From positions 1 to 8,319 of the forward strand of contig SKOL01000778.1 in assembly GCA_007120055.1 (NCBI GenBank): a stretch of DNA of 8,319 nucleotides, given 5' to 3'. The first letter of the stretch is position 1. Each line of letters begins with the position of its first letter. A model generated the notes under the pieces. The model was not told where the DNA came from, searched no databases, and worked only from the letters and a program-made list of their open reading frames with translations. A program made the translations under genes and the position numbers. Shown here in pieces: positions 1-5,208 of this stretch. This stretch comes from Anaerobacillus sp. (lineage in GTDB: Bacteria > Bacillota > Bacilli > Bacillales_H > Anaerobacillaceae).

Positions 1-478
1 CTGGAATATCTTTCGTCGGTCCAACTACTTGGCTAATCGCACGAACGTAGCCACGGCTTAATCGTTCAACTTCAGCAAAAGACATCTCACGCGGGTCACA
101 AACGATACCACCTTTACCACCACCATATGGAAGGTCAACGATTCCGCACTTTAAACTCATCCAGATCGATAAAGCTGTAACTTCTTCGGCATTAACCTCC
201 GGATGGAAGCGAACGCCACCTTTTGTCGGTCCAACCGCATCACAATGTTGGGCGCGATAACCTGTAAAAACTTTGACGTTACCATCGTCCATTCGGACTG
301 GAATTCTTACCGTTAACATTCTTAGTGGCTCTTTTAACAATTCAAACATTTCGTTAGAGTAGCCAAGTTTAGTTAGTGCTTCTTTTATGACAACTTGTGT
401 AGAATCTAGTAAGCTTGCTTTACTTTCGTCGTTCATTTTTTTCTTTTCACTTGGAGTAGTAGTTGCTGTTGCTGTCAT
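1..478 (-). CDS. Glutamate dehydrogenase (RocG/GudB type), N-terminal part, runs off the left edge
   Basis: This is the first 159 codons of an NAD-type glutamate dehydrogenase of the Glu/Leu/Phe/Val dehydrogenase family, a cytosolic enzyme that oxidatively deaminates glutamate to 2-oxoglutarate and ammonium. Visible in the translation are the substrate-domain motifs GPTKGGVRFHP (about residues 82-92) and LPYGGGKGG (about 115-123), which carries the family's catalytic lysine; YRAQH and RGYVRAISQ also match the family. The N-terminal tail is rich in Thr and Ala and is variable in the family. The ATG at 478 is chosen because AGAGGTGG (484..491) sits 5 bases upstream; the next Met (codon 15) has no ribosome site. 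The C-terminal nucleotide-binding domain is outside the window, so intactness cannot be judged. It lies 184 bases downstream of the TRAP permease on the same strand with no convincing terminator between, so read-through is possible. The sequence does not decide between catabolic RocG and GudB. Confidence 0.95.
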   Translation of the reverse strand, partial: MTATATTTPSEKKKMNDESKASLLDSTQVVIKEALTKLGYSNEMFELLKEPLRMLTVRIPVRMDDGNVKVFTGYRAQHCDAVGPTKGGVRFHPEVNAEEVTALSIWMSLKCGIVDLPYGGGKGGIVCDPREMSFAEVERLSRGYVRAISQVVGPTKDIP

Positions 479-662
479 TTTATCCACCTCTTATTAGAAT
501 TGAATTTTTGTTTAGACAATATATTAACTACACATTTATCCGGTGACCAAAGTCTCTAGAGAGTTATGATGTTGTTATGAATTCCTTACTCACAGGGGAG
601 TGGCTAATCTTCGTAAAAAATTGGATCCCATCGCTTTAAAATCTTGAAAGCTTTCAATCTAA
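479..662 (-). other. Intergenic leader upstream of glutamate dehydrogenase
   Basis: This 184-base gap separates the permease stop from the dehydrogenase start. It holds three short dyads: the perfect 14-base palindrome TTGAAAGCTTTCAA (644..657), directly after the permease stop; TCTCTAGAGA (553..562); and a TTTTGT-N4-ACAATA inverted pair (506..521). No long GC stem followed by a T-run is present, so transcription from the TRAP operon may continue into the dehydrogenase gene. A -12/-24 sigma-54 promoter was looked for because rocG of B. subtilis uses one; none was seen. No sigma-A promoter here is good enough to call. Confidence 0.5.
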
Positions 663-2654
663 TTAACTAGCATACTTAAGCTTTTGACCTTGTTTCTTTG
701 ATTTCATAAGTTGAATTACGACTAACGTTCCGAGTAGTGCAACACCAATTAAATCAAAGTAGATGTCAGGATAGATGAGCATTAACCCACCAACTCCACC
801 TAGGATTCTCTCAATTACGTTCATCGGACGTAGTAAATATCCCATGACGCCTGACCCGATACCAATCATTCCGATTAAGGAAGTTCCAATAACAAGTGTT
901 CCTTGGATAAAGGTCGTATCAATCAAGAATAATTCAGGTGAAAGCACGAAAATATATGGAATTAAAAACGCTGCAATGGCAAGCTTTGATGCAATAACTC
1001 CAGTTTTAATTGGTCGCCCTTTTGATACCCCGCAGGCGGCAAAGGCGGCAAGCGCAACAGGCGGCGTAATATCTGCGACAATCCCGAAGTAAAAAGCAAA
1101 CATATGAGCAGATAATAAAACTGCCATCGTAATTTCAGGCGCTCCAGGTTCAGAAAGCAATAAAATAATCGCTGGTGCAGCCATTGTTGATGTAATTATA
1201 TAATTTGCCGTTGTTGGTGAGCCCATTCCAAGAACGATTGATGCAATCATTGTAAAGAACAATGTTAGTAATAAAATTCCGTTGGATAAATCGATTAAAC
1301 CGCTCGCAAATTTTAAGCCGAGTCCAGTTAAGGTGACAACTCCGACGATCATACCGGCAGCAGCAGTGGCAGCGGCAACCCCTAAAGCTGTACGTGCACC
1401 ATTTTCAAGTGCTTGTAAAATATCTTTGATCGACATTCGTGTTTCTTTTCGAATTGCCCCAACTAAAACGACACTTAAAATCCCGAATAGAGCAGCGCGA
1501 ATTGGTGAAAATCCAGCCATTAATAAACCGATAATCACAAAAAGCGGTGCTAACAAATAAATCTTTTTCAACACTTCTTTTTTATCTGGAAGCTCTTCTT
1601 TTGATAAACCACGTAAGCCAATTCGTTTAGCTTCTAAATGAACCATGATATAAATTCCAGAAAAATAAAGAAGCGCAGGGACTAAGGCAGCTTTTGCGAT
1701 ATCCCAATAAGAAATTCCGGTAAACTCTGCCATTAAGAAAGCAGCAGCACCCATAATTGGTGGCATTAATTGTCCACCGGTAGAAGAAGCGGCTTCAACC
1801 CCACCAGCAAACTCTTTACTGTAGCCGGTTTTTCTCATCATTGGGATCGTAAAGGAACCAGAAGTAACAACATTTGCAACAGAACTCCCACTAATCGTTC
1901 CCTGGAGTGCACTTGAGAAAATCGCTACTTTTGCCGGACCACCGACTTGTCTTCCAGCAATTAAAAGAGCAAGGTCATTAAAGTATTGTCCAACCCCCGT
2001 TTTGACTAAAAATGATCCGAATAAAAGGAATAGGAAGATAAATGTTGCTGACACTCCAATTGGTGTGCCTAAAATTCCGTCTAATGTATAGTACATATGA
2101 CTAATTAAACGTTCAAGACTAACCCCACGATGCTCTAAAAATCCTGGCATGTAGTTTCCGTATAGAGCATAAAGCAAAAAAGTTGTCGCAATAACGACGA
2201 TTGGTAAGCCAACGACACGTCTTGCAGCCTCTAAAACGAGTAAAATTGCAAGTCCACCGACGATTAAATCATGAGTATTGTACATTCCGGCACGTTGAAC
2301 AAGTTCACTGTATTCAATAGTCCAATACATACCTACATAGATACTCACTAAAACGAGAATACCGTCATATAGAGGTAAACTATTTTTCTTCGCTTTTTTA
2401 CTCATAGGGTAAAGTAGAAAAATTAACGCAAGAGCGAAAGTTAAATGGACAGAACGTTGAAGTTGTGATGCTAACTGCCCAAAGATTGCAGTATATAGTT
2501 GGAAACATGAAAATGAGATTGCTCCAATTGTCACAATCCATTTTAAAAATCCTGTAAATTGTCGAAAGCGAGATTCTTTGTCATACTTTTTTAATAGTTC
2601 TTGTTGCTCCTGTTCCGACATTTCTGCGTTTGTGTTTTGTTTGTTTTCTTGCAA
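663..2654 (-). CDS. TRAP transporter fused permease (DctQ-DctM fusion), TAXI type
   Basis: This is the membrane component of a TRAP transporter, a secondary importer that uses an ion gradient to move a substrate delivered by an extracytoplasmic binding protein. The start is taken as TTG at 2654, giving 663 residues, because GGGAGGG (2661..2667) lies 6 bases upstream; a longer reading from TTG 2669 would have its own Shine-Dalgarno inside the coding region, and ATG 2621 lacks one. A hydrophilic N-terminus of about 35 residues precedes a small multi-helix part (about 35-180, DctQ-like) and a large DctM-like part with many membrane helices. Signature stretches are SGSSVANVVTSGSFTIP (about 255-271), ASSTGGQLMPPIMGAAAF (about 290-307) and GMGSPTTANYI (about 476-486), all typical of fused TRAP permeases. 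The gene follows the TAXI binding protein by 197 bases containing two hairpins. The substrate cannot be read from the permease; glutamate or glutamine is inferred from its neighbours. Confidence 0.95.
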   Translation of the reverse strand: MQENKQNTNAEMSEQEQQELLKKYDKESRFRQFTGFLKWIVTIGAISFSCFQLYTAIFGQLASQLQRSVHLTFALALIFLLYPMSKKAKKNSLPLYDGILVLVSIYVGMYWTIEYSELVQRAGMYNTHDLIVGGLAILLVLEAARRVVGLPIVVIATTFLLYALYGNYMPGFLEHRGVSLERLISHMYYTLDGILGTPIGVSATFIFLFLLFGSFLVKTGVGQYFNDLALLIAGRQVGGPAKVAIFSSALQGTISGSSVANVVTSGSFTIPMMRKTGYSKEFAGGVEAASSTGGQLMPPIMGAAAFLMAEFTGISYWDIAKAALVPALLYFSGIYIMVHLEAKRIGLRGLSKEELPDKKEVLKKIYLLAPLFVIIGLLMAGFSPIRAALFGILSVVLVGAIRKETRMSIKDILQALENGARTALGVAAATAAAGMIVGVVTLTGLGLKFASGLIDLSNGILLLTLFFTMIASIVLGMGSPTTANYIITSTMAAPAIILLLSEPGAPEITMAVLLSAHMFAFYFGIVADITPPVALAAFAACGVSKGRPIKTGVIASKLAIAAFLIPYIFVLSPELFLIDTTFIQGTLVIGTSLIGMIGIGSGVMGYLLRPMNVIERILGGVGGLMLIYPDIYFDLIGVALLGTLVVIQLMKSKKQGQKLKYAS

Positions 2655-2660
2655 GTGAAG

Positions 2661-2667
2661 CCCTCCC
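2661..2667 (-). promoter_or_regulatory. Ribosome binding site that fixes the permease start
   Basis: GGGAGGG on the minus strand is a near-ideal Shine-Dalgarno, 6 bases before TTG 2654. It lies inside the longest open reading frame, which begins at TTG 2669, so that upstream start is unlikely to be used. Confidence 0.75.
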
Positions 2668-2696
2668 AACTTGTGACTTGAAAATGCGTAAGTTTT

Positions 2697-2753
2697 CTAA
2701 TCACCAGTTTCTATCCACTAACCATCAGTTAGTAGTTAGAAACTGGTGGTTAG
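2697..2753 (-). repeat. Long imperfect hairpin between TAXI binding-protein and permease genes
   Basis: The arms 2697..2713 and 2737..2753 pair over 17 bases with one mismatch (an A-C in the minus-strand RNA, a G-U in the plus-strand RNA). After one opposed mismatch, an inner stem of 8 pairs follows (2715..2722 with 2728..2735, including one G-U in the minus-strand RNA), closed by a 5-base loop. The whole is about 25 pairs in 57 bases. In the direction of the operon it is followed by AAAAC, not a T-run, so it is not a classical terminator. Such structures downstream of binding-protein genes are known to protect upstream mRNA from 3'-5' exonucleases, as in the malE-malF region of enterobacteria; that role here is inferred. 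Confidence 0.75.
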
Positions 2754-2762
2754 ATGAATGAA

Positions 2763-2798
2763 ATAGCCCGAGGTTCTAACACATTACCATCGGGCTAT
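2763..2798 (-). terminator. GC-rich stem-loop after the TAXI gene, possible partial terminator or attenuator
   Basis: ATAGCCCGA (2763..2771) and TCGGGCTAT (2790..2798) form a perfect 9-base stem with an 18-base loop that can close further through GGT/ACC. In the operon direction only TTTCATT follows, a weak U-tract, so partial termination is more likely than full. It sits 54 bases after the binding-protein stop codon and just before the long hairpin, and the two together probably lower permease relative to binding-protein mRNA. Confidence 0.55.
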
Positions 2799-2851
2799 AC
2801 TTTTAAATCAAGTTCTTACTATATTAATATTGAACGAAAAGTTAAATTAGA

Positions 2852-3826
2852 TTATTTTAAACCTGCTTCTTCAAAGAACTTTAATGCGCCAGGGTGTAAG
2901 TCGATACTTAAACCTTCAAGAGCATGTTCTGGAGCAATACTAGTAGCACGTTGGTTAATCGCTACTAATTGATCCTTATTATCAAATAAAGCTTTTGTAG
3001 CTTCGTAAACGAAATCTTCAGGTAGGTCACTTGAAACAGCTAACATTGCTTTTACAGCAACCGTTGTAGTTTCTCCTACACCAGGGTATGTGTCAGCAGG
3101 GATCGTATCTTCAACATAGAAAGGATACATTTCAATTAACTCAGCAATTTTATCAGCTTCGATGCTAAGAAGTTTAACCCCTCTAGTCGCCGAAAGTTCA
3201 GTAACAGCTGCTGTTGGAGCGCCAGCTGTTACGAATGCCGCATCTAACGCACCGTCTTGAATACTAGAAACTGAGTCACCAAATGCTAAATGTTGAGAAT
3301 CTAAATCGTCAAACGTTAAACCGAAAACTTCTAATACTTGGCGAGCGTTTGCTTCAACTCCACTTCCAGGAGCTCCTACAGAAACTCTTCTTCCTTCTAA
3401 GTCAGCAACACTAGTAATGTCGCTATTTTCAGGTAATACGATTTGAACTGTTTCGTTATATAAAGTTGCCATTCCTTGTAAATTATTCACTTGAGTTCCG
3501 TCGAACATTAATTCACCATTATCTGCGTAATATGCAATATCATTTTGTACGAATGCTAACTCAACTTCTTTAGAGCCGAGCAGACGCATGTTCTCTACAG
3601 ATCCACCAGTAGTCTGCGCGGTAGCGCTTACATTTGTATTTTCGCTGATAATTTGAGCAATACCTCCACCTAGTGGGTAGTACACACCAGAAGTTCCCCC
3701 AGTTGCGATAATTAATTGACTTGGTAAAGAAGAATCCCCTGCTTCTCCACTACTTTCACTACTACCACATGCAGCAAGTCCAATGACAAGTGCTAAGGCT
3801 AGCATTGCAAATAATAACTTTTTCAT
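2852..3826 (-). CDS. TAXI-family TRAP transporter solute-binding lipoprotein
   Basis: This is the extracytoplasmic substrate-binding subunit of a TRAP importer, 324 residues, normal for TAXI proteins. A lipoprotein signal peptide is clear: MKK, a hydrophobic stretch, then the lipobox LAAC with Cys20 as the lipid-modified residue, followed by a Ser/Gly/Glu-rich linker. The mature part opens with IATGGTSGVYYPLGGGIA (about 40-57), the hallmark of TAXI proteins, has the mid-protein GAPGSGVEANARQVLE segment, and ends with HPGALKFFEEAGL (about 311-323), the usual family C-terminus. The ATG is supported by AAGGGGG (3835..3841) 8 bases upstream. The partner is the fused permease downstream. Known TAXI ligands are few; a Thermus homologue was crystallised with glutamate or glutamine, which fits the GlnK/GlnL and glutamate dehydrogenase neighbours, but the ligand here is inferred. 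Expression is probably driven by the promoter at 3877..3905 and the repeats at 3903..3929. Confidence 0.95.
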   Translation of the reverse strand: MKKLLFAMLALALVIGLAACGSSESSGEAGDSSLPSQLIIATGGTSGVYYPLGGGIAQIISENTNVSATAQTTGGSVENMRLLGSKEVELAFVQNDIAYYADNGELMFDGTQVNNLQGMATLYNETVQIVLPENSDITSVADLEGRRVSVGAPGSGVEANARQVLEVFGLTFDDLDSQHLAFGDSVSSIQDGALDAAFVTAGAPTAAVTELSATRGVKLLSIEADKIAELIEMYPFYVEDTIPADTYPGVGETTTVAVKAMLAVSSDLPEDFVYEATKALFDNKDQLVAINQRATSIAPEHALEGLSIDLHPGALKFFEEAGLK

Positions 3827-3850
3827 GTAAATATCCCCCTTATAATTTTC

Positions 3851-3866
3851 GTTTGAAAGTTCAAAC
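3851..3866 (-). repeat. Inverted repeat in the TAXI mRNA leader
   Basis: GTTTGAA-AG-TTCAAAC is a perfect 7-base inverted repeat with a 2-base centre. It begins a few bases after the expected transcription start and lies about 10 bases before the ribosome site. It could be an operator over the start region or a small 5' stem on the mRNA. The two-base loop makes a full RNA hairpin strained, which favours the protein-site reading. No known operator consensus was recognised. Confidence 0.45.
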
Positions 3867-3876
3867 TTCTTAAACG

Positions 3877-3905
3877 ATTATAAATATAAGGTAATAGGAA
3901 GTTAC
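3877..3905 (-). promoter_or_regulatory. Probable activated sigma-A promoter of the TAXI-TRAP operon
   Basis: On the minus strand a perfect -10 TATAAT (3877..3882) is preceded, at 17 bases, by a poor -35 GTAACT (3900..3905; 3 of 6 consensus bases). A good -10 with a weak -35 is what one expects of a promoter needing an activator, and the direct repeats at 3903..3929 run up to and slightly into the -35. The predicted start is near 3870, giving a leader of about 45 bases. Confidence 0.6.
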
Positions 3906-3929
3906 AGAAACCTACAGAAAAAAACAATA
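3903..3929 (-). promoter_or_regulatory. Putative GlnL-type activator site: direct repeats at 10-bp period
   Basis: On the minus strand TTTCTGTA occurs twice exactly (3913..3920 and 3903..3910), 10 bases apart, and TATTGT (3924..3929) adds a third half-site in the same phase, giving TATTGT-N4-TTCTGT-N4-TTCTGT. The GlnL site described for the B. subtilis glsA-glnT operon is the tandem TTTTGT-N4-TTTTGT, with the same spacing and one base different per half-site. The location just upstream of and touching the weak -35 suits an activator. Binding by the GlnL-like regulator encoded upstream is inferred from this match and its position. Confidence 0.6.
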
Positions 3930-4010
3930 CTTTTTTACAATATTGTTACACCATTCTAAAATTAACCGTTTTGACAAAGTTTTGAGTTGATTTGTGTGAA
4001 AGTGGTTGGT

Positions 4011-4042
4011 TTGTTGGTTAGTTGGCTTGTTGGTTAGTTAGC
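4011..4042. repeat. 16-base tandem direct repeat
   Basis: Two adjacent 16-base units, TTGTTGGTTAGTTGGC (4011..4026) and TTGTTGGTTAGTTAGC (4027..4042), differ at one position, and a degenerate GGTTGG follows the same theme just upstream. On the minus strand this is a C- and A-rich stretch likely to be unstructured in RNA. It lies about 100 bases upstream of the TAXI promoter. No function is evident; it could be simple slippage. Confidence 0.6.
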
Positions 4043-4173
4043 CGAAAGTTGGAAGGTTAGAAAGGGAATTGAGGAATGATTTTACAAGGTATTTTAGGGT
4101 TTTATATACGTAAAAGGTGGTGACGGTGTACAGCAAAGTGAGGGAAGTCGACCGGAATTTTTTTTTTAGATAG

Positions 4174-4189
4174 TGACAATATATTGTCA
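4174..4189. repeat. Perfect 16-base palindrome TGACAATATATTGTCA
   Basis: The sequence equals its own reverse complement over 16 bases and is framed by ACCGG (4151..4155) and CCGGT (4192..4196). No T-run follows in the minus direction (A-rich instead), so it is not a terminator for the flanking genes. It could be a dimeric regulator site. Its core resembles NrdR boxes, but the outer bases do not fit and no nrd gene is present. Confidence 0.5.
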
Positions 4190-4202
4190 TGCCGGTTGTA
4201 TG

Positions 4203-4284
4203 AAAAAAGGTGGGTGCTTTTGCGAACGACCGTCTGAGATTCATAAGAAGGTCAAGGTAAAGTGAGGGAAAGCACCCGCCTTTT
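4203..4284 (-). terminator. Rho-independent terminator of the glnK-glnL-like operon
   Basis: In the minus direction the arms 4269..4284 and 4205..4220 pair over 16 bases with a single A-C mismatch (stem core GGGTGCTTT with AAAGCACCC), and the descending arm runs into TTTTTT (4203..4208). The loop is long, about 48 bases, and can partly fold through GACC/GGTC. It begins 36 bases after the response-regulator stop codon. In plus-strand RNA the mismatch becomes a G-U pair. Confidence 0.75.
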
Positions 4285-4320
4285 CCATATTAGATGGTGA
4301 AATATATCGTCACTACAGCC

Positions 4321-5202
4321 TCACTTCATCCGACCTAGAATTTCTACGTAAAACGCATACAAAAATTTACGAATATTAATTCTCGGGTTACGCGTAGAGT
4401 TTTTTTCATCTAGTTCATTCATTTTTAAGCGTACTTCACTAAAATCAAAAAACTTTGATGAGTATAGCTCGAATTTAGGATTCATATAGTCAGTTAAGCC
4501 TAAAGAAGCTAGGTTTGTAAGTGCTTGATTAATCGCACGCCGAAGTCGTTGTTCAAAAGCTTTTATTGCTTTTTCACTTGTATCTAAGTTTTTTCTTTGT
4601 AGTGCTTGAACATATAAAGTTTTTAATGGGATATTTTCAAAGTGTTCTTCGCTATGTTTTAGTAGTTTCATTAAGTCCATCACGTCTAAACTTCCAGTTT
4701 CACCTAAAATTCCGAGGTCCGTTAAGATTTCACGCATAACCGCTTCTAAACTAGGTTTTGAATCTATAGATTGCTGTTCGGAAAAAGGAAACAGGGATAG
4801 ACTTTCTTGGATTGTACGTAAAGACTTTTCCATTTTAATTTGTTCGATTACTTTATTAATGACAGATTTAACCTCAATTTTATTAATTGGTTTATGAATA
4901 AAATATTCGACACCAACTTCATACGCTTTTCCGACCATATCTTTATTTTCGATTTGCGAAATCATAATGAATTTGCCAGAGAAATTCATTTCTTTTAATT
5001 GTTGCACGGTTTCAATACCATCTTGTCCAGGCATAAGTAAGTCGATAAGTACGATCGCCGGCTGCATTCTGATGATTTCTTTGACTGCTTCATGTGGTTG
5101 TTCATTATCACCGATTACTTCACCTAATAATTCGCTGTTAATGATGCGTGCTAAAATTTTTCGTGTAGAAATGTCATCATCTAATATGTAGTAGTTCAAC
5201 AT
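4321..5202 (-). CDS. glnL: GlnL-like (YcbB-type) response regulator
   Basis: This is a DNA-binding response regulator of 293 residues, close to the roughly 310 of B. subtilis GlnL. The N-terminal receiver domain (about 1-120) has the acidic pair Asp9/Asp10, phospho-acceptor Asp54 in LIDLLMPGQDG, the switch residue Ser82 in MISQIE and Lys104 in IHKPIN. The C-terminal half (about 145-293) matches the YcbB domain as I recall it from GlnL, including NPKFELYSSKFFDF and the terminal RINIRKFLYAFYVEI, with the basic helical segment FEQRLRRAINQAL. The receiver segments around ISQ and GVEYFIHKPIN are also very GlnL-like. In B. subtilis GlnL activates glutamine utilisation (glsA-glnT) with GlnK. ATG 5202 begins 6 bases after the kinase stop; its Shine-Dalgarno AAAGGGG (5212..5218) lies inside the last kinase codons, indicating translational coupling. 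The likely target here is the TAXI-TRAP promoter. Confidence 0.9.
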   Translation of the reverse strand: MLNYYILDDDISTRKILARIINSELLGEVIGDNEQPHEAVKEIIRMQPAIVLIDLLMPGQDGIETVQQLKEMNFSGKFIMISQIENKDMVGKAYEVGVEYFIHKPINKIEVKSVINKVIEQIKMEKSLRTIQESLSLFPFSEQQSIDSKPSLEAVMREILTDLGILGETGSLDVMDLMKLLKHSEEHFENIPLKTLYVQALQRKNLDTSEKAIKAFEQRLRRAINQALTNLASLGLTDYMNPKFELYSSKFFDFSEVRLKMNELDEKNSTRNPRINIRKFLYAFYVEILGRMK

Positions 5203-5208
5203 TAAACG

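Larger units (their letters stand above)
4135..4313. repeat. Imperfectly duplicated block of about 55 bases (two copies 124 bases apart)
   Basis: AAAGTGAGGGAA is exact at 4135..4146 and 4259..4270. Exactly 32 bases after each copy's start comes TAGATRGTGA, followed by (C)AATATAT(T/C)GTCA (4167..4189 and 4291..4313), with a one-base gap in the second copy. The bases between the blocks differ. This equal spacing suggests an old duplication or two members of a small repeat family. The right copy overlaps the 3' arm of the terminator, as read on the plus strand. Confidence 0.55.
3827..4320 (-). other. 494-base non-coding region between response regulator and TAXI gene
   Basis: No credible gene lies here; the 68-codon frame at 4038..4244 begins inside a terminator loop and crosses a palindrome and a run of lysine codons. 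In order from the regulator gene, the region holds one copy of a duplicated block (4259..4313), the operon terminator (4203..4284), the second copy with a 16-base palindrome (4135..4190), a 16-base tandem repeat (4011..4042), the putative GlnL-like repeats (3903..3929), a promoter (3877..3905) and a leader inverted repeat (3851..3866). Confidence 0.8.

Noticed and set aside
644..657. TTGAAAGCTTTCAA as a CcpA catabolite-response element
   Set aside because: It lacks the central CG and is two bases shorter than the TGNAANCGNNNNCA pattern.
479..662. Sigma-54 promoter for glutamate dehydrogenase, as for B. subtilis rocG
   Set aside because: No TGGCAC-N5-TTGC pattern was found on the minus strand in this gap.
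775..1560. Plus-strand frames at 775..1092 and 1282..1560
   Set aside because: They are antisense shadows of the TRAP permease, with Pro/Ile/Thr-rich low-complexity translations and no ribosome sites.
2754..2972. 72-codon plus-strand frame
   Set aside because: It begins in the intergenic hairpins and runs antisense into the TAXI gene; no supporting start signal.
3840..3960. TnrA or CodY box upstream of the TAXI gene
   Set aside because: TGTAACAATATTGTAA and AATTTTCGTTTGAAA match only parts of the TnrA and CodY consensus sequences.
3971..3976. Plus-strand TTGACA as a promoter -35
   Set aside because: No -10-like hexamer occurs 16-18 bases downstream and no plus-strand gene follows.
4174..4189. 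Palindrome as an NrdR box
   Set aside because: The ACAATATATTGT core fits but the outer bases do not, NrdR sites usually come in pairs, and no ribonucleotide reductase gene is near.
4038..4244. 68-codon minus-strand open frame
   Set aside because: It starts in the loop of the terminator, crosses the 16-base palindrome and an A-run coding Lys-Lys-Lys, overlaps the tandem repeat, has no Shine-Dalgarno and resembles no protein family.
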